NCBI RefSeq assembly: GCF_030123245.1 | Contig: NZ_CP126101.1 | Coordinates: 1,362,501-1,426,500 of the forward strand | From: Lysinibacillus pakistanensis | Lineage (GTDB): Bacteria; Bacillota; Bacilli; Bacillales_A; Planococcaceae | Direction of reading: 5' to 3' | Length of the DNA stretch: 64,000 nt | Translations under genes and position numbers: made by a program | Part shown: positions 1 through 10,379 of the stretch, piece after piece | How positions within the stretch are numbered: position 1 is the first letter of the stretch | How the letters are laid out: each line of letters starts with the position of its first letter | Notes under the pieces: model-generated | Database searches by the model: none | What the model was told of the DNA's origin: nothing | What the model saw: only the letters and a program-made list of their open reading frames with translations

Positions 1-1808
1 TTGAAAGACCAGCCTCTGTTGTGAAAGAGCTTGTGGAAAATGCCATAGATGCAGGTAGTACGTCCATCGATGTTTTTTTACTAGAAGCGGGTCTCACTTC
101 AATTCAGGTTATTGATAATGGAAGTGGAATGGATGAAGAGGATGCATTGATATCATACTCTCGGCATGCGACAAGTAAAATCCATCAAGAGCATGATTTA
201 TTCCGCATTCGAACACTGGGCTTTCGAGGTGAAGCATTAGCCTCGATAGCTTCAGTTTCTAAAATGACACTTATTACATCTAATGGAGAATCAGGTACGT
301 ATTTAGAGCTAGAGGGTGGGCATGTGGTGACAAATAAGCCTGGTCCACTGAGAAAAGGAACAGATATAACGGTGGCACAGTTATTTTTCAATACACCTGC
401 ACGTTTAAAATATATGAAAACGATACAAACCGAGCTTGGACATACAATCGATTTGATGAACCGTCTTGCGCTTGGCAATCCACAAATTGCGTTCAGATTG
501 CTACATAATGGTCAGCAATTGCTACAAACAAATGGACGAGGTGATGTGCAGCAAGTATTAGCGGCAATTTACGGTGTGCATAATGCCAAGAAAATGGTGC
601 CTTTTGAGGGAGAATCGCATGATTATAAAGTTACAGGCTTCGTATCCTTACCTGAAGTGACACGTGCTTCGAAAAATTATATGTCCCTCTTTGTCAATGG
701 TCGTTGGGTCAAGCATTATTTAGTGCAAAAAGCGATTGTCGATGCTTACCATACGTATTTACCAATTGAGCGTTTCCCTATAGTGGCTCTCTTTATAGAG
801 GGTGACCCCTACTTAACAGACGTCAATGTTCATCCTGCCAAACATCAAATCCGTTTAAGTAAGGAACCAGAGCTCCTTAAACTTATTGAGGAAACCATTC
901 GGGAAACTATACGACATGTTATCAGAGTGCCACAAATGGAAAAGAAGGAAAAGGTTGTGAAGTCTACAGCAGAGCAGTTAAATATCTGGAAGCCAGCTCC
1001 GAAGCTAGATGTGGAGAAAATGAATGCCATTGTAGAAAAGCTATATGATGTGCAAACCGTTCAGGAATCAAGCATGCTAGAGCCAATAAAATCATTACAA
1101 GAATCATCCCCTACTCCTGTTGAAGATAGCTTTGAACATACACAGCCAATCGAGGAAAAATCAATTCAAAATGTGGTAGATGAGGAAGTAAAGCAATATT
1201 CAATGGAAAAGTCTACAAAAGAACCATTTCCTGCACTAGAAGTAGTGGGTCAAATTCATGGCACATATATTGTTGCACAGATGGAGGATGGCTTTTATTT
1301 AATTGATCAGCATGCAGCTCAGGAACGTATTAAATATGAATTTTTCCGAGAAAAGGTGGGTATGGTGAACCCAAATGAACGTCAGGCTTTACTGCTACCA
1401 TTAACCTTCCACTATGCCGCTGACGAGGCACTCTTATTAAGAGAGAACAAACAAGAATTAGAGGCTGTAGGGGTGTTTTTAGAGGAATTTGGACAGTCAT
1501 CATTTGTCGTAAGGGAGCATCCTAGCTGGTTTCCTAAAGGAGAAGAACAGGAAATTATTGAAGATTTAATTGAACAGGTACTCACCACGAAAAAGGCAGA
1601 CGTTAAGAAATTACGGGAGGCAGCGGCAATTATGATGAGCTGTAAAAAATCAATCAAGGCCAATCATTTTTTAACAAGGGAGCAAATGGTAACGCTATTG
1701 AATGATCTACGAAATGCTGATAATCCATTTACATGCCCACACGGACGTCCAGTACTCATTCATTTTACGACTTATGAAGTGGAAAAATTGTTTAAACGGG
1801 TTATGTAG
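1..1808 (+). CDS. mutL: DNA mismatch repair protein MutL, 5' end outside window
   Basis: MutL couples mismatch recognition by MutS to strand incision. About 601 codons are present and the frame is open to the window edge (reading ERPASVVKELVENAIDAG), so the true start lies upstream. GHKL ATPase motifs are visible: ENAIDAG, DNGSGM and TLGFRGEALASI. The C-terminal part has the endonuclease metal motif DQHA-x2-E-x4-E (DQHAAQERIKYE, from about base 1305), an SCK segment, and CPHGRP near the end. This endonuclease type is expected in bacteria lacking MutH. glpK follows after 24 bp, so co-transcription is plausible. Confidence 0.97.
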   Translation, partial: ERPASVVKELVENAIDAGSTSIDVFLLEAGLTSIQVIDNGSGMDEEDALISYSRHATSKIHQEHDLFRIRTLGFRGEALASIASVSKMTLITSNGESGTYLELEGGHVVTNKPGPLRKGTDITVAQLFFNTPARLKYMKTIQTELGHTIDLMNRLALGNPQIAFRLLHNGQQLLQTNGRGDVQQVLAAIYGVHNAKKMVPFEGESHDYKVTGFVSLPEVTRASKNYMSLFVNGRWVKHYLVQKAIVDAYHTYLPIERFPIVALFIEGDPYLTDVNVHPAKHQIRLSKEPELLKLIEETIRETIRHVIRVPQMEKKEKVVKSTAEQLNIWKPAPKLDVEKMNAIVEKLYDVQTVQESSMLEPIKSLQESSPTPVEDSFEHTQPIEEKSIQNVVDEEVKQYSMEKSTKEPFPALEVVGQIHGTYIVAQMEDGFYLIDQHAAQERIKYEFFREKVGMVNPNERQALLLPLTFHYAADEALLLRENKQELEAVGVFLEEFGQSSFVVREHPSWFPKGEEQEIIEDLIEQVLTTKKADVKKLREAAAIMMSCKKSIKANHFLTREQMVTLLNDLRNADNPFTCPHGRPVLIHFTTYEVEKLFKRVM

Positions 1809-1832
1809 AACTGTATTAAAGGGGGAGAATGA

Positions 1833-3329
<1,497 letters not shown>

Positions 3330-3347
3330 CTGATGGGGGAATAAGAT

Positions 3348-4994
3348 ATGTTTTCATTTGAGCATCGTCCTAAAATTATGCATTTTTTAGAACAATATAG
3401 CTTTGACGTCTTAATCATTGGTGGCGGTATTACAGGTGCAGGTATCGCACTCGATGCTGCATCTAGAGGGCTGTCAGTTGCTTTGATTGAGATGCAGGAT
3501 TTTTCTGCTGGCACCTCAAGTCGCTCTACAAAGCTTATTCATGGGGGACTTCGATATTTAAAGCAATTTGATGTAAGCGTAGTGGCTGAGGTTGGGCGTG
3601 AACGGGAAATTGTATACGATAACGCCGTACATGTGACAACACCTGAAAAGATGCTTCTACCATTATATAAAAAAGGCTCACTTGGTCCTTTAACTACATC
3701 ATTAGCTTTGAAGGTCTATGATCGCTTAGCAGGTGTCAAGAAGAATGAGCGTAGAACAATGCTAAGTGCACAGGAAACTTCAGCACTTGAGCCTTTACTC
3801 AATCAAGATGAGCTGGTCGGTGGAGGCTATTATGTTGAATATCGGACAGATGATGCACGTCTTACCATTGAGGTTCTGAAAAAAGCAGTGGAATATGGAG
3901 CATTATGCATTAATTATGCCGAGATGACAGAATTTTTATATCATAAGAAAAAGCTTGTAGGTGTGCAAGTTAAGGATCATATAACAGGAAAAACGATAGA
4001 AGTGCATGCTGCGCAAATTGTCAATGCAACAGGACCATGGGTGGATGCAGTCCGTCAAAAGGATAAAGTGGCAGACAAAAAGCAATTACGACTCACGAAA
4101 GGGGTCCATATTGTTCTAGATCAAAAGGATTTCCCGTTAAAGCAAGCGGTGTACTTCGATATCATGGATGGTCGCATGGCCTTTGCTATTCCACGCGATG
4201 GCAAAACCTATGTAGGTACTACCGATACAGAATACGAAGGGGACATAGCACATCCTTTTGCGACACAAGAGGATGTTGATTATTTAATTGCTGCGGCAAA
4301 AACTGTTTTTCCAACAGCGAAAATCTCAAGAGAAACAATTGAATCTTCCTGGGCTGGCATACGTCCACTTATTTTTGAAAAAGGAAAGAATCCGTCTGAA
4401 ATCTCTCGAAAGGATGAAATATGGACGGCTCCAAGTGGACTCATGACAATTGCTGGTGGAAAATTAACAGGCTATCGTCAAATGGCAGAAACAATTGTAG
4501 ATAAAATTGTCAAAACACATAAATATAAGCATGCAAGTCCATGTATAACACGTGAGTTATCACTTTCTGGTGCAAAGGGCATCAATGCGGTTAATTTCCC
4601 CGATTATACAGCCTATAAAGCAAGAGAAGGCGTTCAGTACGGGCTAAACTATGATGAAGCAAAAATGCTTGTTCAAAAATATGGCACAAATGTCGATGCA
4701 TTGTTTGATCAGGTGAAATATTTACATGAGCATGGTAGTACGATGCCACTTGCTCTCCATGCAATGCTGCTCTATGGTATTGAGGCAGAGATGGTATACA
4801 CCCCAAGTGACTTCTTTATTCGTCGTACAGGCTTGTTATACTTTGATATCGATGCTGTTAAACGTTATAAACAACAGGTTATTCAAGTGATGCAGCAACG
4901 CTTACATTATACAGAGCCACAAAAAAACATGTATATTGCTCATCTAGAGCAGGCCATTTTAGATGCAACAAATTTTGTGGAAGAGGGAGTGTAG
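3348..4994 (+). CDS. glpD: aerobic glycerol-3-phosphate dehydrogenase
   Basis: FAD enzyme at the membrane that oxidises glycerol 3-phosphate to dihydroxyacetone phosphate and feeds electrons to quinone. The 548-aa product starts with a Rossmann FAD motif (IIGGGITGAGIALDAASRG), followed by SSRSTKLIHGGLRYL, typical of GlpD/GlpA. RBS GGGGGAA sits before ATG 3348. It follows glpK by 18 bp and is followed at once by a lipase-like gene, forming a glycerol or acylglycerol catabolic run. No glpF or glpP is adjacent. Confidence 0.97.
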   Translation: MFSFEHRPKIMHFLEQYSFDVLIIGGGITGAGIALDAASRGLSVALIEMQDFSAGTSSRSTKLIHGGLRYLKQFDVSVVAEVGREREIVYDNAVHVTTPEKMLLPLYKKGSLGPLTTSLALKVYDRLAGVKKNERRTMLSAQETSALEPLLNQDELVGGGYYVEYRTDDARLTIEVLKKAVEYGALCINYAEMTEFLYHKKKLVGVQVKDHITGKTIEVHAAQIVNATGPWVDAVRQKDKVADKKQLRLTKGVHIVLDQKDFPLKQAVYFDIMDGRMAFAIPRDGKTYVGTTDTEYEGDIAHPFATQEDVDYLIAAAKTVFPTAKISRETIESSWAGIRPLIFEKGKNPSEISRKDEIWTAPSGLMTIAGGKLTGYRQMAETIVDKIVKTHKYKHASPCITRELSLSGAKGINAVNFPDYTAYKAREGVQYGLNYDEAKMLVQKYGTNVDALFDQVKYLHEHGSTMPLALHAMLLYGIEAEMVYTPSDFFIRRTGLLYFDIDAVKRYKQQVIQVMQQRLHYTEPQKNMYIAHLEQAILDATNFVEEGV

Positions 4995-4998
4995 GGAA

Positions 4999-5916
4999 AT
5001 GGAACGTTACATTGAAATGTCAGACGGCCATTTTGTCTTTACGCGTACATTACAGCCGTCAAGTACATGTATTGGCCATATTCATATTTTACACGGCATG
5101 GCGGAGCATAGTGGGCGCTATATAAAGTTTGCTAGCGCACTAACGACAGCAGGGTATGCAGTGACTATGCATGATCATCGAGGGCATGGCGAAACGGCAG
5201 GCTATAATGGTACATTAGGGTTTTTTGCTGAACAAAATGGGTTTGATCGAGTCGTAGAGGATGTTCATGAGGTAGTTACAGCATTACATGAACAGTTTGC
5301 AGATGTCCCTTTCATACTATTTGGACATAGTATGGGATCGTTTATTACGAGAAGATATATACAACTGTACAGCCGCCATGTTGATAGGGTAATTCTTTGT
5401 GGAACAGGGCATGTGACAACCTTGCATGCGATGGGAAATATGGTAGCGAGAGCCTTAGCGAAGCAGCTTGGAAAAGAGACAGAAAGCAAGCTATTAAATA
5501 AGCTGAGCTTTGGAAGCTTTAATAAGCAATTTCCCAATTCGAAGACGGCGTATGATTGGTTATGCTCTGTTGAAAACGAGGTACAAAAATATATAGATGA
5601 TCCATATTGTGGCTTTATCCCAACAAATCAATTTTTTGTAGATTTGACAACAGGTTTTATGACCTTAAATCGAAAAAATGAAATGGCAAAAGTAAGAAAA
5701 GATCTTCCTATTCTTTTGATCAGTGGTAGTAAGGATCCAGTAGGAGATCAAGGGCAGGGTATTTATGCTGTTGCTGAGCAATTCGCTGTGGCAGGCTTGC
5801 AGAATGTGACAGTCTATTTATTTGAGGATAAGCGCCATGAAATTTTAAACGAGGATAACCAAGAGGCAGTCTATCAAGTTTTATTACGGTGGTTAGAAAA
5901 AAATGATACAAGATAA
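4999..5916 (+). CDS. alpha/beta hydrolase, monoacylglycerol lipase / lysophospholipase type
   Basis: The 305-aa protein belongs to the Hydrolase_4 (serine aminopeptidase S33-like) group. [11 protein letters not shown] forms the oxyanion region, DHRGHGET follows, GHSMGS carries the nucleophile serine, and KRHEILNE near the end supplies the probable catalytic histidine. Start ATG 4999 was chosen because it follows AGAGGGAGTGTAGGGA; an upstream in-frame ATG at 4963 lies inside glpD without an RBS. Its place after glpK and glpD suggests it releases glycerol from monoacylglycerols; the substrate is inferred. Its end overlaps miaA by 14 bp. Confidence 0.85.
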   Translation: MERYIEMSDGHFVFTRTLQPSSTCIGHIHILHGMAEHSGRYIKFASALTTAGYAVTMHDHRGHGETAGYNGTLGFFAEQNGFDRVVEDVHEVVTALHEQFADVPFILFGHSMGSFITRRYIQLYSRHVDRVILCGTGHVTTLHAMGNMVARALAKQLGKETESKLLNKLSFGSFNKQFPNSKTAYDWLCSVENEVQKYIDDPYCGFIPTNQFFVDLTTGFMTLNRKNEMAKVRKDLPILLISGSKDPVGDQGQGIYAVAEQFAVAGLQNVTVYLFEDKRHEILNEDNQEAVYQVLLRWLEKNDTR

Positions 5917-6805
5917 AATAAGACAGGCAGAGGTCATCGCAATTGTTGGCCCAACTGCTTCAGGTAAAACAGCATTAAGTATTAAGCTAGCCAAAAAATA
6001 TAATGGTGAAATTATAAACGGTGACTCCATGCAGGTCTATCGAGGCTTAGATATTGGTACGGCTAAAATTACCGAGGAAGAGATGGAGGGTGTACCACAT
6101 CATTTACTTAGCTTTAAGGAGCCAACGGAGGCTTTTTCAGTAGCAGACTATCAAAGAATGGTACGAACGAAAATTGCAGAAATTCGAGCACGGGAGAAGC
6201 TACCTATTATAGTAGGGGGCTCTGGTTTATATGTGCAGGCAGTGCTCTATGATTTTCAATTTACAGAGGAGCAGGTAGATGAGGTGGCACGGAAGGCTTA
6301 TTATGAAGAGCTGGAAAAATTAGGCCCTGAGGCAATGCATGCGAAGCTAGAGAAGCTTGACCCACAAACTGCAGAGTCCATCCATCCCAATAATACGCGC
6401 CGTGTGATACGAGCATTAGAGATGATTGAGCTAAGTGGTGTTTCTAAGGCTTCCGAGGCACATAATCGTGGAGAGATCCCTCTCTATAACCACGTTGTTT
6501 TAGGGCTTGGTCAACATATGTCTCGAGAAGAGCTATATGATCGAATTAACCATCGTGTTGATGTGATGATGGACAACGGTTTATTAGAGGAAGTAAAGGG
6601 GTTATGGCAGCAAAATATTCGAGGTGTACAATCCATTCAAGCGATTGGTTATAAGGAATTGTATGATTATTTGGATGGTAAATGCTCACTTGATGAAGCA
6701 CTTGAAAGCTTAAAACAAAATTCTCGTCGCTATGCCAAAAGACAATTAACCTATTTCCGTAATAAGATGGATATCTATTTTATTTCAAATGGTGAACAAA
6801 TTTAA
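5903..6805 (+). CDS. miaA: tRNA dimethylallyltransferase
   Basis: Adds the dimethylallyl group to N6 of A37 in tRNAs that read UNN codons. The 300-aa protein has the P-loop GPTASGKT, the substrate segment [18 protein letters not shown], and [13 protein letters not shown], all diagnostic of the IPP transferase family. The start overlaps the end of the upstream hydrolase in another frame, implying translational coupling. The miaA-hfq order matches that of B. subtilis and many other bacteria. Confidence 0.97.
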   Translation: MIQDKIRQAEVIAIVGPTASGKTALSIKLAKKYNGEIINGDSMQVYRGLDIGTAKITEEEMEGVPHHLLSFKEPTEAFSVADYQRMVRTKIAEIRAREKLPIIVGGSGLYVQAVLYDFQFTEEQVDEVARKAYYEELEKLGPEAMHAKLEKLDPQTAESIHPNNTRRVIRALEMIELSGVSKASEAHNRGEIPLYNHVVLGLGQHMSREELYDRINHRVDVMMDNGLLEEVKGLWQQNIRGVQSIQAIGYKELYDYLDGKCSLDEALESLKQNSRRYAKRQLTYFRNKMDIYFISNGEQI

Positions 6806-6845
6806 AACTTCCACATTAGAATGCATAATTTCTAAAAATTACTAA

Positions 6846-6873
6846 TTGCTAAAATGGTAGAACATGCTACTAT
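6846..6873 (+). promoter_or_regulatory. possible sigma-A promoter for hfq
   Basis: TTGCTA and TACTAT are separated by 16 bp, 40 bp upstream of the hfq start, in the only real gap between miaA and hfq. This is a reading of consensus-like boxes only. Confidence 0.4.
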
Positions 6874-6913
6874 AGGAATGAAGAGGTAGAAAGAGAGTAG
6901 GGAGGTATTTTTG

Positions 6914-7144
6914 ATGAAGTCAATTAATTTGCAAGATACGTTCTTGAACCATCTACGTAAAAACAGTGTATTTGTAACTGTGTTTCTTTTAAACGGCTTT
7001 CAATTAAAAGGAACTGTAAAATCCTATGATAATTTTACAGTGTTGTTAATTGATGCCGAAAGTAAGCAGCACCTTATTTACAAACACGCTATTTCTACAT
7101 TCGTTCCTGTAAAGCAAGTAGATTTTTTAGAAACAGAGCAATAA
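6914..7144 (+). CDS. hfq: RNA chaperone Hfq
   Basis: Sm-like hexameric RNA-binding protein. The 76-aa product has Sm1 ([19 protein letters not shown]) and the Sm2 signature [13 protein letters not shown] 6914 follows GGGAGG at a good distance; an in-frame TTG just before it was not used. It lies directly downstream of miaA, as in Bacillus, and is followed by a strong terminator. Confidence 0.97.
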   Translation: MKSINLQDTFLNHLRKNSVFVTVFLLNGFQLKGTVKSYDNFTVLLIDAESKQHLIYKHAISTFVPVKQVDFLETEQ

Positions 7145-7164
7145 AAGCGTGTAAATATGATATG

Positions 7165-7200
7165 AAAACAGTTAGTGTTCATGACACTAGCTGTTTTTTT
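7165..7200 (+). terminator. intrinsic terminator after hfq
   Basis: Stem ACAGTTAGTGT / ACACTAGCTGT around a 5-nt loop, followed by seven or more T. Confidence 0.9.
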
Positions 7201-7252
7201 GCCTTCGAGCTATAATATAATAGGAAATTGATATTTTGGAGGACAAACTTTT

Positions 7253-7555
7253 ATGAAATCAATGGATACAACGCAATTATTAGAACTATTAGACGCTAAT
7301 GAAGATCTTTACATTATAGATGTTCGTGAGGATGATGAGGTAGCTCAAGGTATGATTCCTGGTGCTCAGCATATAGCGCTTGGAACAATTCCAGAACGCC
7401 TAGAGGAATTAGATGAGACGAAACCATATATTATTGTTTGCAAGGCTGGCGGTCGTTCAGCAAATGCTTGCTCATATCTAGAAGCTCAAGGCTTTGATGT
7501 AACAAACCTTGAAGGTGGTATGCTTGCCTATGATGGCGAGTTAGAGTTTAAATAA
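7253..7555 (+). CDS. rhodanese-like domain protein
   Basis: A single-domain cytoplasmic rhodanese of 100 aa. The active-site loop is CKAGGRS (Cys at about residue 63), after the conserved DVREDDEVAQGMIPGA segment. It likely carries sulfur as a persulfide, but the partner is not shown by the context. RBS TTGGAGGA precedes ATG 7253. It has its own terminator. Confidence 0.92.
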   Translation: MKSMDTTQLLELLDANEDLYIIDVREDDEVAQGMIPGAQHIALGTIPERLEELDETKPYIIVCKAGGRSANACSYLEAQGFDVTNLEGGMLAYDGELEFK

Positions 7556-7566
7556 CATTGATTTTG

Positions 7567-7600
7567 AAGCCTTCGCTTTAGTATGCGGAGGCTTTTTTTT
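7567..7600 (+). terminator. intrinsic terminator after rhodanese gene
   Basis: Stem AAGCCTTCGC / GCGGAGGCTT with an 8-nt loop and eight T. Confidence 0.88.
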
Positions 7601-7729
7601 GTCGAATACAAGTAGGAATTTATGTTTTGATGGGGGAGTGCTGAATTGAGGGGAATATGTGCAGAATTGATTAGTATTTATGCTAGATAGAAGGCCACTT
7701 GTGCTTGATAGCAAGAGAAAAACACTCGA

Positions 7730-7759
7730 TTGAACACAATTCATTCTAGCTGATATGAT
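7730..7759 (+). promoter_or_regulatory. probable sigma-A promoter of NERD gene
   Basis: TTGAAC, 18-bp spacer, TATGAT, 24 bp before the proposed TTG start at 7783. Confidence 0.45.
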
Positions 7760-7782
7760 AGATACAAGAAAGGTGTGATAAA

Positions 7783-8732
7783 TTGCAAACAACCCAACCA
7801 AAAAAGCCCCACAAACTGTTAAAGCTTGAAGCGATATTACGCAGACTGCAGAAAACATCCCTAAATTATCCGTATTTTCAAGAGTTACATCGAAAATTGA
7901 GTGCTGGTTTTCAAGGTGAGCTCCGAGTTAATCGCTTTGGCAAGAAATGAACTTCACTTTCCCTCATCAAATATTCTATGATTATTGTTTTATCAATAAT
8001 TCAGGTTTTACACATCAAATCGATACACTATTTGTGACACCACATTTTCTATGCTTAATCGAAATTAAAAATATTTTAGGAAAACTTGATTTTGATGATG
8101 TAAAGAGACAATGTATTCGTACAACTTCGGATGGAAAAATAGACAGTTTAATCTATCCAGTAGATCAACTATTTCGGCATCAAAGCTATTTCCAAATATT
8201 ATTAAAGCAACTAAATATAGAGCTCCCAATTGTGAAGGTGATCGTAATTGCAAATCCTTCTACCATAATTGGTCAATTAAGCACAGAATGTCCAATTATG
8301 CATAGTGTGGGTTTACCTTATTTCTTATGGCAACAGCTACAGCATTTTGGTCAACGATCATTAGAAAAGAGTGATTTTCAGAGATTGCTTAAGCACTCAA
8401 AATCTATTCGTCAAGATAAATTATGGGAACAAAAACTGATGGAAGATGAATGGAGGTCAGGTGTTCTTTGTCCAAAGTGTGCCTATGAGAAGAGCATGTT
8501 TTATAGGCATGGCTCTTGGCTTTGTCGAAGCTGCGGTGTAGAAAATAATGAGGCTTTTTTACAAGCATTACAGGATTATCGACTTTTACGGGAAAGCTAT
8601 GTTTCTACAACCACTTTATGCCAAGAATTCAATATACCAAGCAAGTATATTGCCTACCGTATTATAAAAGCGTTGAAGTTTGAAAAGATAGGGAATAATC
8701 GCTATAGTCATTATAAAATTTCGGAGTATTAG
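7783..8732 (+). pseudogene. NERD-domain protein split by a -1 frameshift
   Basis: Two reading frames make one NERD (nuclease-related) protein. The first runs from TTG 7783 (RBS AAGGTGTG) and encodes LEAILRRL…LSAGFQGELRVNRFGKK, the usual N-terminus of Bacillaceae NERD proteins. It stops at TGA 7948-7950. The second starts at ATG 7947, overlapping as ATGA, and encodes 261 aa with the NERD core (QIDTLFVTPHFLCLIEIKN), ANPSTII, a CxxC…CxxC zinc ribbon (about residues 173-195) and a C-terminal winged-helix-like tail. One extra A in the AAGAAATG run would fuse them. It may be a real mutation, a sequencing error, coupled translation or phase variation. Biological role unknown. Confidence 0.72.
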
Positions 8733-8740
8733 AAAGCTAC

Positions 8741-8763
8741 ACGATGAAAGCGGTCTTCATCGT
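8741..8763 (+). terminator. hairpin after NERD gene
   Basis: Perfect 8-bp stem ACGATGAA / TTCATCGT with a 7-nt loop, 9 bp after the stop. There is no good T tract, so terminator activity is uncertain. Confidence 0.45.
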
Positions 8764-8804
8764 ATATCTTATTAAGATACATAACACTAACAGGTAAAAA
8801 AATA

Positions 8805-8992
8805 ATCGATTATATTTATACGCATTTTGATGAACCTTAGATGGATTTAAATTATTTATCAGGCATTTGATAAGGCAAAGCGCTACTAGTTCATAGAAAT
8901 AATGAAATTGCTTCGTTAGTGGGCTATAGTAATGGGGAGTATTTTATTAAAGTATTTAAGGAATGAAACCAGCCAAATATCGAACTATTTAA
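8805..8992 (+). pseudogene. AraC-family regulator remnant
   Basis: One frame reads IDYIYTHFDEP, stop, MDLNYLSGI, two stops, then NEIASLVGYSNGEYFIKVFKE. After a shift it reads MKPAKYRTI. These are the recognisable pieces of an AraC-type double helix-turn-helix C-terminus (…IA.LVGY…YF.KVFK…PAKYR) with an internal deletion, stops and a frameshift. No N-terminal domain is present. A dead gene. Confidence 0.75.
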
Positions 8993-9088
8993 ATCAATTG
9001 GGTTTTGGTAAAATAAGTATAGAATGACCGAGTTGAAAATAGAAAGGATGAGTAATATGTTCCGATCAATAGCGCCTCCAACAATGTC

Positions 9089-9168
9089 TTGACAGTAGAG
9101 TCTACTGTTTAAGGCATTCCACACTAGCTTGCTCTTCTTGCAATAGATTCTACTGTATAGGCTAAAAA
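9089..9168 (+). promoter_or_regulatory. two MerR-type operator-like dyads before the EamA gene
   Basis: TTGACA (9089) runs into the perfect 15-nt dyad CAGTAGAGTCTACTG (9093-9107). About 49 bp downstream a diverged second copy, TTGCAATAGATTCTACTGTAT, begins at 9138. It can be read as a promoter with a long 19-bp spacer to TAAAAA (9163-9168). A dyad inside an over-long spacer is the MerR-family pattern. No merR gene is adjacent, so the regulator is unknown. Confidence 0.45.
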
Positions 9169-9196
9169 CTATATAAGTAGAAAGTAGGAATCAGAA

Positions 9197-10057
9197 GTGA
9201 GCGGAAAATTTGCATTTGTTTTATCCATGATTATCTTTGGGGCTGTCGGTATTTTTGCTAAATATATACACCTGCCATCTAGTGAAATTGCCTTCTGGAT
9301 GAGTGTTATTGGCTCTAGTTTTTTATTGATAATTTTCATCGTTAAGAAAGAAAAAATAACGAAAGCATCCATTTTGCCTAATATATGGCCATTGCTGCTA
9401 TCTAGTGTAGCGTTATGTGGGAATTGGATTTTTCTATTTCAAGCATACAAAGAAACAACCATTGCCAATGCAGCGCTTAGCTATTATTTTGCGCCAGTTT
9501 TAGTGATTTGTTTATCACCAATTATATTAAAGGAAAAACTGTATCTAAGAAAAATTTTCTATGTATGTGTGGCATTAGTTGGATTATTCTTTATTGTCCA
9601 TAGCCAAGCTACAGAAGAAAAAGGGCAAGATATCGGCATATTGTATGGGCTTATTGCAGCATGTTTCTATACGTTGGTAACATTTGTAAATAAGTATATT
9701 CATGGACTTAAAGAGCCGGCAAACACAATTCTGCAGCTTTCTTTAGCAGCGTTATTTCTAGCACTTTATCTTTATGGAACAACTGGATTTCAAATCATGT
9801 ATATCGATATAAAATCCATTAGTTTACTAATAGCATTGGGCATTGTCCATGCCGGTATAGGCTTCTATCTTTTCTTTTTGGGAATGAGTCATTTAAAGGG
9901 GCAAAGCATAGCCATTTTAAGCTATATTGACCCTCTAACGTCATTGGTAATCTCAACGATGATTATAGGAGAAAAAATGACTATGCTGCAAATAATAGGA
10001 GCTATTCTATTGCTTGGCGCGACATTTATTAGTGAAATAGATCAGAAAGAAGTCTAA
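9197..10057 (+). CDS. EamA/DMT-family transporter
   Basis: Integral membrane protein of 286 aa with about ten hydrophobic segments in two EamA repeats (roughly residues 3-135 and 150-280). The second repeat contains GIVHAGIGFYLFFLGMSHLKG and ends with IIGEKMTMLQIIGAILLLGA, typical of drug/metabolite exporters. GTG 9197 follows AAAGTAGGA. The substrate cannot be read from the sequence. The operator-like repeats upstream suggest inducible expression. Confidence 0.88.
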   Translation: MSGKFAFVLSMIIFGAVGIFAKYIHLPSSEIAFWMSVIGSSFLLIIFIVKKEKITKASILPNIWPLLLSSVALCGNWIFLFQAYKETTIANAALSYYFAPVLVICLSPIILKEKLYLRKIFYVCVALVGLFFIVHSQATEEKGQDIGILYGLIAACFYTLVTFVNKYIHGLKEPANTILQLSLAALFLALYLYGTTGFQIMYIDIKSISLLIALGIVHAGIGFYLFFLGMSHLKGQSIAILSYIDPLTSLVISTMIIGEKMTMLQIIGAILLLGATFISEIDQKEV

Positions 10058-10078
10058 TTTTGCTTTAAAGGTGTCATA

Positions 10079-10107
10079 TTGACAGTAAGATATCTTTACA
10101 GTAAATT
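10079..10107 (+). promoter_or_regulatory. possible promoter of the cobT riboswitch transcript
   Basis: TTGACA, 17-bp spacer, TAAATT, immediately before the riboswitch aptamer. Confidence 0.45.
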
Positions 10108-10121
10108 AAAAGAAATTGCAT

Positions 10122-10281
10122 AATAGCATTGGGTGCCCATTGAGGGAGAATAGGGAATAAAGTGAAAGTCTTTAGCGGTCCCACCACTGTAAAAAGGAGT
10201 TTCATAGAGAATGCCACTAGCATGGTGCTGGGAAGGTTCTATGAAATGTTGAAATTGAGCCAGGAGACCTGCCTAATTGCT
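10122..10281 (+). ncRNA. cobalamin (B12) riboswitch
   Basis: Conserved B12-box blocks appear in order: GGGTGCC, GAATAGGGAA, GCGGTCCCACCACTGTAA, ATGCCACT, GCTGGGAAGG and GAGCCAGGAGACCTGCC. A terminator follows at 10301-10345, so control is probably by premature termination when adenosylcobalamin binds. Confidence 0.95.
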
Positions 10282-10300
10282 TCGATTATATAGACGATGG

Positions 10301-10345
10301 AAAAGTCTGTAGTTTATTTGTCATGAATAAACTGCAGGCTTTTTA
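10301..10345 (+). terminator. riboswitch expression-platform terminator
   Basis: Long stem AGTCTGTAGTTTATT / AATAAACTGCAGGCT with a 7-nt loop and TTTT, between the aptamer and cobT. Confidence 0.88.
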
Positions 10346-10379
10346 TATTGTCTCGAAAGATTGAAAGGGGAATAGTTTC

